This document shows, in pieces, positions 1-13,880 of a DNA stretch of 64,000 bases (position 1 is its first letter; each line of letters starts with the position of its first letter). The stretch covers positions 18,175,381 through 18,239,380 of the forward strand of contig OY754975.1 of assembly GCA_963576475.1 (NCBI GenBank). The letters run 5' to 3'. A program made the position numbers and the translations under genes. Under the pieces are notes generated by a model that searched no databases, was not told where the DNA came from, and saw only the letters and a list, made by a program, of their open reading frames with translations. The DNA is from Molanna angustata. Taxonomy: Eukaryota > Arthropoda > Insecta > Trichoptera > Molannidae.

Positions 1-167
<167 letters not shown>

Positions 168-344
168 CTTTCTTTACTTCTTCTCTATATGATATTTTAC
201 TATGCCAAATCTCAAACTTCTCCGTGAACGCAGTTTCTTTAAAATGGGTCCGAAGTTTTCGCTTCACTTATTAATATACATACATAGATATATGTTGTAT
301 TGTATTTAAATAAATAAAAAAATATGTAGGTACTTGCTTACAGG

Positions 345-466
345 TACATTGTGGCCAAACATTCTAAACATGATACTTATTGATAATCTGCAATAAAAAA
401 TGCCCTTAAAATTGTGAATTCATAACTCCTAGCTACATGCCTTCGGGGGTAATCAGGAGTATTAAC
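345..466 (+). repeat. Right-end fragment of element E41
   Basis: Matches the right ends of the elements at 31500-31612 and 62580-62700. They share a GATACTTATTGATAATCTGC-like stretch, a run reading AATAAAAAATGCCCTTAAAA, and a terminal hairpin built on ACTCC...GGAGT. The left part of the element and its tandem array are absent. Confidence 0.7.
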
Positions 467-516
467 ATAAAGAATAATAACATAGTATTCACAAATATAG
501 GATGAGATGAGAGAGA

Positions 517-651
517 CCTAGGATGAGATGGCTGGACGACATCGAGGGCGATATAAGAGCGATCGGACAGGCAAATTGGAGGAGACTTGCTGCCGACAGG
601 GCGGAATGGAGGCAGTTTCTTGAGGAGGCCAAGGCCCACATCGGGCTGTAG
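517..651 (+). pseudogene. RTE-B LINE 3' end (C-terminus of ORF)
   Basis: The frame reads RMRWLDDIEGDIRAIG, then NWRRLAADRAEWRQFLEEAK, then a stop. This is the typical C-terminal tail of insect RTE-like retrotransposon polyproteins (GRPxxRW..D, then NWR..A.DR..WR). After the stop come a conserved GGGCTGTAGCGCCA-like block and a TGATGATGAT simple-repeat tail, as expected for RTE elements, which end in short repeats rather than poly(A). Everything upstream is missing, so this is a 5'-truncated copy. The same 3' block occurs at 13485, 14772 and 24562 with different trinucleotide tails. Confidence 0.85.
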
Positions 652-1245
652 CGCCATTACTGATGATGATTCACAAATATATGTAGATGTACTACACAAC
701 AATATCCCGCATAATATGTTTACCTAAATACCTACTATATAAAAATATACCTTATAATAATAAATTATGAAAATACATATCATCGTAAAACTATGACTCA
801 TATCTTGATAATACGAGTATAATTAGAGAATGACTACAGTGGTTATTGTGCTTAATATTAGTTGTTATCAAGTCAATTGTCATTCTAATACCTACAATAT
901 TTACTTACATATTTATAAAACTTATTTAACTAGGTATTTTAATATATCATATCAAAAATTCCCAATGATTTTTTGATTTAAATTATGTGTCAACAAAATA
1001 ACAATATACCAGAATTTGTTATAACAAAGTTACCTATTTATTTTTTCTCAGTAGTCTCTCTTGATATACCTAAGGTAGATTTTGACATAATTGAAATAAT
1101 GTGAAAACTTTTACTAAGTGCATTTCCGTTGTGTAGGTCAATCACTGTCTTATTCTTCAATATTTCAACATTATCACCGATTCTACATTTTATACTCCTG
1201 ACATTATGCAATCAACCGAACACTCTTTTTGAAAAAAAATTGTAG

Positions 1246-1552
1246 GTACGCATGTTCTCACTAAAGGTCTCGACTTTATCACCTCCCGTTAACTTGGAAT
1301 AGCTCAGTGATTTGTTGTCTACGAATTACTGAAAATAAAATTTCACTTATAGGCCTATGTGCAAATACGATTCTAATATATATAAGAATGATTCATATTA
1401 TAAGAATACAAATGAAATATTAAAATATATTTACACCGTGTCACCGTGTGCTGGGAAAAATAAAAATATGCACGGCAAAACACTAAAAACGTTCTTCTGA
1501 ACAATATGCATTTTGCAGATACGACTGTTAGTTAGGAGAGTGACGAAATATG
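1246..1552 (+). repeat. TIR element copy, left end missing
   Basis: About 300 bp closely similar to 43578-43885. The 43-kb copy has inverted terminal repeats; this one keeps the right terminal sequence (GCAGATACGACTGTTAG...) but lacks about 80 bp of the left end. Confidence 0.8.
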
Positions 1553-2689
1553 TAATGGACACGATGATTATGTAGGTACCTCTAAAAAAATTGTTTAGTT
1601 AAAAATCAGTTATCGATTAAGTGATTTGAGTGTATCAATAAATTTAATATATAAAAAATATGTTTCATGTAACAAGCAAATAGATCACTAAGCGTAAAAC
1701 ACCCATAATAATTCATGATACTGAAAATTTTATCTTTGAATAGATAGAGTAAAACAAATTTCTATTCGTATCTTATTCCATAAAAAATAAAAACTACCAC
1801 AATCATACATAGCTTGTATCTTCGAACTGCTAAACCTCACATTCGATTCCCTTTCCCAACGATGTCGTTTTAAGTTTCTTTGTCAATCAAACTTTATTAA
1901 AAAATTAATCCTTCTCTCAAATGTCTAATTGGTTTTCATTAACTTTGTGCTGCTATGTTTCTTTTTATTTTTTGTTTAATTTAAACTTGACGTTATTACC
2001 AATTTATCAATAATTATGATTCAACACCGCTTTGTAAGATTGAAAAAGATATACGTGTCAATAAACTTGCCTTGATTTATTATAAGAACATTTCTATCAT
2101 TGCGAAATAAATCTTCCTGTCCTAGTATATTACTTTATTTACGAGCCATCCGAATATCATGTACGATTCATTAACGAAATATAACGTCAATATTAAATCA
2201 CTAAGAAACCCAAATATTTTTCACATAGGGTTCTGTAAATCTAACATATCATTTTTTAATTCATTGTATCGTATGTGCCGTATTTACAATAGTCACAGCA
2301 ATTCCAACATAGTTGATATTTTCTCCAACACATGAGAGGTATTTAAAAGAAGAATGCTATTGATTCTGAGTAGAGAGGAGAATTTCTGTTGAAGTGTTGT
2401 TTAGAAGGTTTCATTACCTACATTATTGTTGTATATATCCTTCTTTATGTTTACTTTGTACTTTTTTATTGTTTTATATATGCTTCTTAATGTTTTTATG
2501 GGATTTGTATAATTATGTCTTATTTATAAAGTTGTTTTAACTGTTTTTATCTCGGATGTTTTAATATGTTTGTGCGAAATATTGATGAACTTCGCATGTT
2601 GTGTTCACTTTCAATAGGATGTCGACATTATATAAAATTATTAAGATATACTTTCTCGTAGGTATGCGATTGTCAATGTCTGTAAGTGT

Positions 2690-2712
2690 CCCAAATAAAA
2701 TAAAATAAAGTT
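2690..2712 (+). repeat. LINE-type (AAATA)n tail
   Basis: AAATAAAATAAAATAAAG marks a probable non-LTR retroelement 3' end. The 300 bases upstream are AT-rich with no recognisable coding sequence. Confidence 0.5.
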
Positions 2713-3922
2713 TTTGAACAGTTCACATTTTTGAATAATTTCAACCATCCCTATCAGTGTAGTTATTTTCGATATATTTGACTTTTGACGCATATAAGGT
2801 TAAAATAATCCTCTGGCCAGTTATTGTATTCTTCACCTGTTCTGTAAACAGACCATTTTTATTATTTATTTAGTGTTTTAAAACAGCTTGCACAATACCA
2901 TATATTTGAAATGTAGATAATATAACATTTAAAAAAGGTCCGCGTCTCGACATATTGTATGGGAATATAATATATTTACTTTTTCAAATTCAAATTCGTC
3001 TGGGTGACTCAAAAAAGGTATTTTAGACGTCGTTTTCAAGTAACTTTCAACAATGACTGTTGACATATTACTTGAGTGAGATTTCTCGAATGCACCGGAG
3101 TTTTATGATTGACTCATTTTCGTTCACATGTTTCTGCGACGATAAATAATAATAACTCGTGCTGTCACATTGAAGTATTGGCCGGATCCTCAATCCTTTG
3201 TTTTGAGTGTAGGCAGTTTTAAGACGTACACTAAAAGGTATATTGTATGCACGTTGAAACGTGTGTAGTTGCATATTATCCCTTTGAAAATATTATTGTT
3301 AGTTTTCTTGACGCCGAGCTATATGTACATAGGTACATTAGCACTCTGCGAAGCGTGAAAAAAAGAGGAACTTAAAAATTACAAAACGTACCTATACCTC
3401 CACACATGAGCATTGTAGATGCACACATACACGAAGGAACACCCGCTTAGCAAACTGGGTTCCTTGCCCTTAGTGGTGAGTTCAAATTTGTGTGCAATGC
3501 CCATAGAAACTGGCTTCACATTAAATTGCATCCGCTATAAAACCTTAACTTATATTGGTACCTACCTAGTTGCAAGTTTAGAGTGGGTCTCTTCGAATAT
3601 TTAGGCAAATATTCATCAATATATTTGGATCTTTATATTTTTCAACGTTCTGATGCTCAAGTAAAAATAAACACTATTTTTCTTGAACTTATACTAAGCA
3701 AATGGTATTTACCTACCCACAATAGTTTATGTCCCTTAATGTGGAAGGTAAAAAGAAATGAACAACATACGTTCTGTCATTGACAGTTTGTTAATATTGA
3801 TCAGCAAAAATTGTAAATAATTTAAAATAGTCAAAATAGTTTGTTTCCAGAAAACTGTACCTTCTCCAAATAAAATGAAACTTTTTAGTTGTTCTGCATT
3901 AACAGATTTATAAAAAAATTAA

Positions 3923-4170
3923 TAGTTTGATACTTAATTTCCATACCATCATGCTGTTTTCATATTCTGGGTAGGAAAGAAGGACTGACCTCCATACTAT
4001 CCTATCTTGACATACATACCTACATGTGTTGTATAGAAAACAAAATATCTTAAAATATTTAATAATTTGGATTTATGGGTTTATAGTTTGATACTTATTC
4101 TTTAACTATACATACTATCGCTATCGACAGTTGGATCTCATGTCTTACATGCAACCAGTTTTATTTAAAA
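3923..4170 (+). repeat. Interspersed repeat M3, copy 1
   Basis: Shares a continuous alignable block with 29133-29388 and with the split copy at 43445-44035. Shared landmarks are CCATACTATCCTATCTTGAC, TATAGAAAACAAAATATCTT and ATCGACAGTTGGATCTCATG. No coding capacity is seen. The start resembles the 3' block of RTE-C LINEs, so it may be a LINE 3'UTR; class uncertain. Confidence 0.75.
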
Positions 4171-4989
4171 TTATAATGTTCTTGAAAAACATAAAGTAAT
4201 CAAACAATGTTTTGGTCCTTATATTTTTTTCATTATTTATTATACTTTTTGATACTAGAAATTTAATCTGAAATATTCGGAATAAGAAACTTACCTAGAA
4301 ATATATGACAACCTTTCGGCCGTAGTAGGAACTAACATCCAAGACTCAAACCTTTCAACCTACACAATACTGCCGAATCGCTGTGTTGCGTCGCGTCGCA
4401 ATAAATTTAACAAAAATATTACAACAAGTGTAGATACTTATGTAGGTTGAAATATTGTATTTTTGTGAATGTTAAGAGATTATTATTATAATAATGTTTG
4501 TGTCGTGTAGATTATTATGTAAATGTAATATTTGTTGGTAGTTTATTATTGGAGAAAAAAGATATTGCAATATACAAGTGGTTGCGACGTGAGTTACCTT
4601 GATTGAAAACCTGAACTACACACACCCAAGCTAATGATTACAGAAAACTGCCTGGAACCAAAATGCACATGCAAACATCTCTTCTTATAGGATGCTGCAT
4701 TTTTATGACAAAAATTATGGACCATTAAATCATATTTTAATAGAGACGGTAGAAAGTAGTATTCGATGCCTACAAGATGTATGGCCAATCATTAGTTGCT
4801 TTTTAGTCAGTTCCAGTATGTATGCAAGTGGTGGGGTAGTATTTATACAGTCCAAATACCAACCGCGATAATACAAATGTACAATTACTATAGCAAAATG
4901 TTAAGAAAAATAATTGTGGGTACCCAATTATTTAGATTTGTATCAAAAGGGTGTAATGAAAATAATGAAAAACTAAAATGAGAGTAGGG

Positions 4990-6500
<1,511 letters not shown>

Positions 6501-6504
6501 ATTA

Positions 6505-6576
6505 TATGATAATTATATCCATGATATAATCATGAGGGTTTGATTTCAAAGTTTTGACCGGACGTGCCCCCCCCAA
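6505..6576 (-). repeat. Half of palindromic MITE
   Basis: Contains ATAATTATATCCATGATAT, then GGGTTTGATTTC, and ends in a run of eight C. It matches one arm of the palindrome at 41902-42089, so it is a decayed half copy. Confidence 0.6.
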
Positions 6577-7898
6577 GTTTCCTTTTCATCGAACTCTATG
6601 AAAAATTTAAAAAATGCGTTCACATGTTATTTTATTCAACATGTTATTTTAACTACGGTTACATTTTATTTACCTGAATGTAGAGTTAATTGTAATATGC
6701 GTTTATGAATATGCGTTTTAGAGAATTGGATTACTTAAAGAAAAAAATGTTTTTGTAACATGAATAATTGAAACGTCTAACTCCATCAAATGTAGATGCA
6801 CGACTGACATGTTTCTGTGGAGTAATGCGTGTTTAAGATAAGACAAAGCGTGTTTAAGCTAAGCCTAAGCGTGTTTAAGAAAGATCGAATAATTACATTC
6901 TAGTTATAACCCAAACAGAAAAATATGTAGGTTCTATCGGTTTCATGGGCATCTTCCTCTGGCTAAATAATTAAAAAAAATACAAATATTAAAATAAAAA
7001 CCATAATATTAAAAAAATAATTTCGTCGAGATGTTTTTTTTTTTGTGTGATTTCATTTTTGAAATTCAAACTAATTTTTTTTTTTGATAATATGAAATAT
7101 TTGTTTTTTGATATCGTACAAGACGTATAATTAACGTTTCATTTCAGGAAATTTTCGTCTTATTTCCTTTTTAATTATTTCTTCCGTCCAATTTCAGATT
7201 CCAATTTCATTTTAAAAAGTTGACATTTCAATAAATTACAGAACACAATTAACCTTTCGTCGGGACTATCTTTTGATTTTTTTTAAGTAATCCACATCAA
7301 CTCAGCATTTCCTCCAGTTCCAATACCTGGAATAGCTATGAAACCTTTTGTGGAATTATTGCTACTCAATAGTGTCCACTTATAATTGAATGGAGTATGA
7401 CATAGGGTCGTATTACGGGATTTATTTGAGAAAAATATAAGATATAGTTGAGGTTTTGTAAGCAGTATTCTCGCAGTACGGGACCTTACCTTTTTCTTAG
7501 TCTTTTCTCAAATCAAATTAGCCTCTTTAATTGGCCCAGATCCACTATACGTATGTTCAAATGGAACAGCATAGGCTTAAAAAGTAACTTAAGTAGTGCA
7601 AATGAAGCATTATTATTTAAGACCTTACAAAAATATATAGGTTATCATTTATGACCGATATTGAAGGGAAGTTGGTGCCTCTTAAGTTTATTGAGCTACA
7701 CCGTAAATATGGTCTAGGCAAAATGAAATAAAACCTCAGACCAATAAGCTATAGACATGGCATTAGCTAAATTTCTTGGCACACACTGTTATACTATGTC
7801 ACCAAAATTAGGCGGCAGTCAAATAACGTATTTGAATATTTCCCGAATGGTTTGGAGTGAAACAGTACCTACTCAAATATAGAAACGTACATGTTAAA

Positions 7899-7933
7899 TC
7901 GAATATTTATTTAATTGCATATACGCAAACATT
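7899..7933 (+). repeat. FB1 left terminal repeat fragment
   Basis: CGAATATTTATTTAATTGC followed by ATATACGCAAACATTG is the inverted form of the right end of FB1 elements at 14530-14564 and 53150-53190. A second partial copy of the ATATACGCAAACAT block follows, then a (GAA)n run. Confidence 0.7.
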
Positions 7934-8477
7934 GCATATACGCAAACATACACAAAGAAGAAGAAGAAGAAGATCGCTATGTAAATGTATCAATGATATT
8001 CGATTTATATTAAGACATAGAATGTGTTTGGAATTCCCCCGTTCCACCTTAAATTATGTATCAATTCTCTGGCCTCAAGTCGTAGCTTCTGTCAGTTTTT
8101 TTATAATTCAAAATGAAAATATACCTATGTTATTGAAATTTATTAATTTATACAAAAAATAAAATCATCCTGTGATAGAGGATAGAGAAATCGGCGTCGA
8201 GGCATTTATTTGTACATAAATCATTGAAACTTTCCCATTCGACATTTTTGTGTACTAAATTTCTGTTCAGTTGGTACAATCTGATGCAATCAATGCCTGC
8301 CTGCATCGTGCCATGCCTTTAGACACTTTCATGCATCGCTCAAATCCATAACATTTAATGTACCTAACAATATACTGAAAAATGTAGGTACAATAAATTT
8401 GGATAAAATGTTTTGCAAGATACTATGGACAGCAGGTGCTAAGAGTTTATTATACTTTAAGGACCTTTTATGGCCTA

Positions 8478-9135
8478 TTTGCGATTTGAGTTTAATCCGA
8501 CGCTTAGGAACCCAGTCTTTTGTAAGGCCGAATGCGTCGGATTATAGTCATGTTGGCAAATAGTAAATAACACCGTTAGGGTCAAACTTATTATTTGTGA
8601 TTTGAGTTTTATCCGACACTAGCCCATTGTTTTGTAATGCCTAAGCGTACGTCAGATTATAGTCAAATTGCAAATAGCAAATAACACCGTTAGAGCCGAA
8701 CTTAAAATTTGCGATTTGATTTTGATCCGACACTTGCCCATTGTTTTGTAATGCCTAAGCGTACGTCAGATTATAGTCAAATTGCAAATAGCAAATAACA
8801 CCGTTAGAGCCGAACTTAAAATTTGCGATTTGATTTTGATCCGACACTTGCCCATTGTTTTGTTATGCCGAAACTGCTTAAGCGTGCGTCGGATTATAGC
8901 CAAAATACAAATAGTAAATAACAACGTTAGGGCCAAATTTTAATTTGTGATTTGATTTTGATCCGACACTTGCAGTAAGGCCGAAACTGCCTAAGCGTGC
9001 GTCAAATTGTAAATAGTAAATAACACCGTTAAGGCCAAACTTAAAATTTGCGATTTGAGTTTAAACCGACTTTTTCCCAGTTGTGTGTATGGCTGAAAAT
9101 GTCTAAGCGTCGGATTATAGCCAAATTGCAACTAG
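8478..9135 (+). repeat. Tandem satellite, ~114-bp unit, six copies
   Basis: Units begin TTTGCGATTTGA at about 8478, 8594, 8708, 8822, 8943 and 9047. The adjacent units around 8620-8865 are essentially identical over a full period, while the outer units have diverged. Each unit carries an inverted pair, ATCCGAC and GTCGGAT, about 40 bp apart, so every monomer can fold. No spacer/repeat pattern of CRISPR type. Confidence 0.92.
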
Positions 9136-9139
9136 TAAG

Positions 9140-10757
9140 ACCCACGTTATAAAAGCCCTTACTGATGAACTTCATAGATCACGACGTAATTTTTAAGTGA
9201 CATAACGTCTTAAAATATTACCATATTTACTATAGTATTAAAAAATTGACTATGGTTATCTAGAAAACGCTGTATAAGGATGATTGTCAAATATATCGAG
9301 ATTGTAGTATTTAGATGTTATAGCTAAATGTTTTTTTATAAGTTCGGCCAGTCACACATTAAAGTATGATTTTTGTCATTACATTGAAACTTAAATATAA
9401 ATATGAAATAAGTATACTATTTACAATAGTAAGTGAAAGAAAGTCACTTTTAATTTAAAATACACATAAAATAACAAAAGACACATTACAGAACAATATT
9501 ATTTTAAGCAAATTTTAATGATTTTCTTTACACATTCATTTTTTTTAAAGCAAGGAGGTGACGAACATCAAAAGGTCTGGCGAATTCACTTGATTCGTAG
9601 ATAAGTGATTTTGTTATATTTGATCCATCTCAATAAAATGCGAAATATGTATTTAAAATAAGGATTTTAAAAGACATTTTTTAATGATAGTTACAAAAAG
9701 TATACATTCACTATCTACAAAATGATGTGCTCAACTGTTATAGTTACACATTTCAGTTACATTTGATTTGATTTGTGCTCAATATTATTTGCTATCCATC
9801 TCTGAAAAGTGCGTAAAGTGTTCATAGGATTTCCGCCTCAATTTAGCCGTATCATTATGGTCAATTTCAGATGGAAGACTATATCATAGCCGGCCTTAAA
9901 ATAATAACATGTTTACCATCTAGTTTTTTGGCGTTCTCGTTCGCAGGTGCTGTTTAAAAATATTGTTTGCGTCGATGTTGCAAAATATTATATGCAACAT
10001 TTTTAGTATTCACAATAATATTCCTAGTGGAAAATTTGTATCAGTCCTTTAAGATTCTTCTGGAAATAAAGCGCCCAAAACTCACGACAAAAACACGATT
10101 GAAAGAATTTTGGGCATTTTTTAACATTCAAACTTTATTATTCTGGTTAGGCTCTTCCTATAAAAATGTAACGTATCCTTTCTCCTTATTAGGTAAGTGA
10201 TACTGATGTATGTTTTATCAAATGTTGATTTGACATGAATGTAAAACCAAATTGAAATATTAATGAGATAAAAATCATGGTGAGATTGCAAAAAATATAA
10301 TCTGACGATGCTGTGAGAAATTATTATACAAACTTGTATCGATTCTAAATCCTATAATAGCTCAATTAGTTACTAAACCATCTCTGGTTGTTAATTTACG
10401 TCACAGGTGCGTATTGTGATGTAGGTATTTGACGTTATGTATAGCTCTGTTCAAGATCTCATATTATGTATATAAACGAAATACTAATAGGCACACAAAA
10501 TTTATTTCAAACGAGGGTAGGTATATTGATTCATATTTATGACGCCTGATTATTTGCAATATGTATAGCAGATAGCATGACTTTCGTTAAAATATAATGT
10601 TTTTAAATTTATTTTATTTTCAACCTTTTAAGTACAAAAAAAGATAGATCTCATTTATCACATTTAATTATCAAAAGGTTTCTATAACATATGTAAATAA
10701 AGGCATAACTAACTGAAATGGTTAGGTATGCAAAAATTACAATTTGAAATTATTAAC
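9140..10757. other. AT-rich stretch, one exon-like frame
   Basis: No recognised gene. An open frame at 9958-10192 ends exactly at an AG|GTAAGT splice-donor consensus and encodes a hydrophobic stretch (ILYATFLVFTIIFLVENLY). A stop lies just upstream at 9955-9957, and no matching partner exon was found. Treat as unproven. Confidence 0.3.
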
Positions 10758-10830
10758 TACTACTTTCCGTGTCCGGAACACCATCATATTGGTTGGTGCT
10801 CCGGTGGTGGAAGGATTGGCCGGCATTATT
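10758..10830 (-). mobile_element. Small retroposon RP, 5'-truncated copy with TSD
   Basis: The 66 bp at 10762-10827 are the exact reverse complement of 12000-12065. This copy is flanked by an 11-bp direct repeat, AAATTATTAAC, at 10747-10757 and 10831-10841. Read on the minus strand it keeps the 3' end (GGACACGGAAAGTAGTA) and lacks the 5' half, as expected for 5' truncation during target-primed reverse transcription. Confidence 0.85.
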
Positions 10831-10841
10831 AAATTATTAAC

Positions 10842-11906
10842 GATTTAATACAATCTCAATCTATTTAAGATACATTTATAGCAATAACCAAATTCTGTAA
10901 ATTTTAATACAAACTGATATTCAATGATAATTTATATAATCGTTGTTCACTTGAAACAAATAGATTTTATAACTAGTAGGTATCTATATAAGTACCATTT
11001 TTTATTAATACTAGTTGGTTTGCATTAAATTAAAAAACCGGGTCCTTCAATATGATTTACGCCTATTGAAAACGTTGTTAAAATATAGCAAAATAAAATA
11101 AAATAAATGTGAATGGAATTGTTTTAGTATTTTTTTAAAATATTGTTACTATTTTAACTAAATTATACGCAAATCTCATATTTTTTTCAGTTCATATTAC
11201 CACTAAGTATAGAAAATTATTATAGTCTTTATATACATTTAATAATATTTAACTTTTATTTTAAATTGATTTTTTACCCACCTATAAGATTACTCATCAA
11301 ATTAATTTTCACCCAAGACGCCTGATTATCTGCAATTAATACAAAATTATACCACACAGTATTATTATTTTTCTGTGTAAAGGGTTTCGATCGATGTGCT
11401 TGATTCAAATTTATTATTTATTCTTGATTACGAGTTTAAATCATCAATCCCATCGTATTTACATAAGAATATAATTAAATCAAGCGATGAATGGGAATTA
11501 TTGTAAATTCCAATTTATTGCATGTATTTATTTTTGATTATTTTAATTGGACGTCTATACATAGAATTTGATCATCATTTCGTCATGGGAATATAATAAT
11601 TTAATTAAAACAAACGTTTAATTCGAATTATTTTTGATTCGAATTCTAAGATAAAGAAACAATCTTTGATTTGAAATATTTATATGACAACCGCACATTC
11701 TAAAGTTCTGTAAAATACTTGTAATCAATCAATTGATAACTTCGAATTAAAGATAAATAAAGTTTAGTCAAATGATATGAAAGTAAACAGGTACAAAATA
11801 TTTAAAACATGGTCGAAAGCTACAAAAATGTTAATTCTTGTATGCTGTTGTTTGTAATGAGTATAATTACCATTCTAACCAAGACAATTACGTAATAGTT
11901 TGTCAT
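10842..11906. other. No recognisable gene
   Basis: AT-rich DNA between the two RP retroposon copies. No supported coding sequence was found. Confidence 0.5.
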
Positions 11907-11919
11907 AGTATACACTCCT

Positions 11920-12070
11920 GGGGACACGGAAGGAGCCTCCACGTAGATTGAGTTTCGGTTAACTTCGGAAAAGCAATCGGGCGTCCCTGGAAACGGCAGA
12001 ATGCCGGCCAATCCTTCCACCACCGGAGCACCAACCAATATGATGGTGTTCCGGACACGGAAAGTAAGTA
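11920..12070 (+). mobile_element. Small retroposon RP, 151 bp, exact 13-bp TSD
   Basis: Flanked by AGTATACACTCCT at 11907-11919 and 12071-12083. The 151-bp body is GC-richer than its surroundings and ends in a short AAGTAAGTA tail. No tRNA box A/box B and no poly(A) are visible. It could be the 3' end of an unrecognised LINE or a SINE with a different origin. Confidence 0.85.
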
Positions 12071-12895
12071 AGTATACACTCCTTAAAATCTTAATTTATA
12101 TCTGATTTGTTGGATGAAATTTCCAAATGGCAATAAGTCCATCCCATAAATAAATATAAGCACCTTTGTAGCGGTTGCTTTTTTTTAAATCAAAGATCAA
12201 TTGAAAATAGTTTTTTTGTAAAATATGAGAGTGAGCTATATATTTTGAATATTTCATTCAAAAATACTTAGTACCAATTGAAATGCTCTCACTTGAAAAT
12301 ATATATTTTTTTATATTTCCAGTTACGAGGTTGTGAATGAGGAGCAACAAGATGTATCTACCTGTATTTCTATGGTGATGTAGTCGCTATCAGCGTTGTG
12401 TGCGCACCATGGTGTAGTGTTATGGGGAATGCTAACTTCTTGCGCTGGTACACCTACTTTGGGTAAGATGCGTTATTGCAATTCCTTTTTCAAAAAACAT
12501 ACTCTGCTTTCTTTCAATAAATTGTATATTTATTATATGTACATCTCTTTATATAACATTATGACTTAAATGAACTTCGATCTATTATGAATAAGTATGA
12601 AAAAACGCAAAATTCGATATCTTTTGTAAAAAGGGTTAAAATATCTTACACCTATACCATAGAAGAAGCCAAAATATCACAGTCTGTCATCATCTTAACA
12701 TTTTAACATTCATTTTTTCGTCGCAAACTCGGCGTTTTAATGGGGTTTAAATTGTCGATGATCTATACATTTGTCTTGAATATAATGCTGTCACTATCGG
12801 AGACATCTTGTAACATTCAGGTCTTGTTCGCTTTATAATGTTTATCGTAGGCCCTAGATGGCATCAATTATTTACCCCTCCAATTTTATTTTATA

Positions 12896-13110
12896 TTTCG
12901 AATATTTTTAAAGTCAAATATACGCAAACATTGGATATTTTAATAAGGGAACTCAATAAGAAGGCATAATTGGTGAACGTTGCGCAAGCGCATAAAGTGA
13001 TCACGTAAACAAGCCAATGACAGGTCGTAAGCCCTGTAAGTTCTTTGAGTTCCCGGTTTTCCTATAATATTCCAACTTTTTCTCTATTGAGATGGTAAAA
13101 AAATTGTGAA
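12896..13110 (+). mobile_element. FB1 foldback element, deletion copy A
   Basis: Starts with the FB1 terminal repeat (CGAATATTTTT, then ATATACGCAAACATTGGAT) and jumps directly into the opposite half (AAGGGAACTCAATAAGAAGG, TTGCGCAAGCGCATAAAGTG). The middle of the element has been lost. A later RTE-D fragment abuts it. Confidence 0.8.
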
Positions 13111-13149
13111 AATTATTTTGTTTAAATATATTTGTTTTGTTTGAGATTG

Positions 13150-13410
13150 TGTTTGAGTAATGTTCAAATAAGGAAAACATGTGGAATAGAGGACATCGTT
13201 CGGTGGAGTAGATCCAGAAGAAGGCATTGGAGGGACCATGTAGCCAGGATGGACAGTGATAGACTTGCATATATAGCGGTGAATGAAATCCCTTCTGGCA
13301 GCCCCGCGCCCCCTACCCGGAAGACCACCCAAGAGATGGAAGGATAGCTGGACTTTGTCATCCCAGGAGGCATAGTTTCTGAAGAACAGACTAACTAGGT
13401 CTACTAAACG
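13150..13410 (+). pseudogene. RTE-D LINE 3' end
   Basis: The translation gives RRRHWRDHVARMDSDRLAYI and, after one frameshift, LPGRPPKRWKDSWTLSSQEA followed by a stop. This is the C-terminal R/K-W..H..RMD..R...GRPPKRW pattern of insect RTE-like LINEs. The 3' side ends in a GAAGAAGAAGAA tail. The frame is broken between the two motifs and all upstream domains are missing. Confidence 0.8.
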
Positions 13411-13484
13411 AAGAAGAAGAATATTTGTTACTACTAAATGTACCAAAGGAAATCAACATGAAAAAAATAAGACATTCAAAATAA

Positions 13485-13880
13485 TATTCTTCGAGGGCGT
13501 TACAGCCCAAATCGTCTTGGCCTCCCTCAGCTTCCGTCTCCAGCGTCCTCTGTCACTAGCGTCCCTCCTCCAGTTGGAGACATTTGGAGAAATTGTTCCG
13601 CATCCCTCTTCACACCAACCTTCCACCTAAGCTCCTTTTTCCACCCGGATGCCCATAGTATTGTTCTGGGACCCTTGTTTCCGGTATTTTTTTACAACGC
13701 CCGCCTATCTCAATCAAAGCAACTTTATAGATTGAGATACATGGGTTCTGATAGATGGTGTATAATTCATCATTACGTCAAATTCTCCATGGTCCACGTC
13801 CTAAAACAGGTCCACAAATCCGCCGAAGAACTTTCCTATCAAATGAGTTCAACATATCAGTCATTCTCAACATATTGAAT
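13485..13880 (-). pseudogene. RTE-B LINE C-terminal relic
   Basis: The minus strand corresponds to the copy at 24562-25045: a KVLRRICGPVLGRGPWRI-like stretch, then GRPxLR, then the 3' block GATTTGGGCTGTAACGCC and a trinucleotide-rich tail. Frameshifts and missing segments leave no usable ORF. Reverse transcriptase and endonuclease domains are absent. Confidence 0.75.

Noticed and set aside
8478..9135. CRISPR-like array
   Set aside because: There is no repeat/spacer alternation; whole 114-bp units are similar, as in a satellite.
12323..12462. Internal exon between a TTTCCAG acceptor and a GG|GTAAGA donor
   Set aside because: No frame is open across the whole segment, and it does not join in frame with the 9958-10192 candidate.
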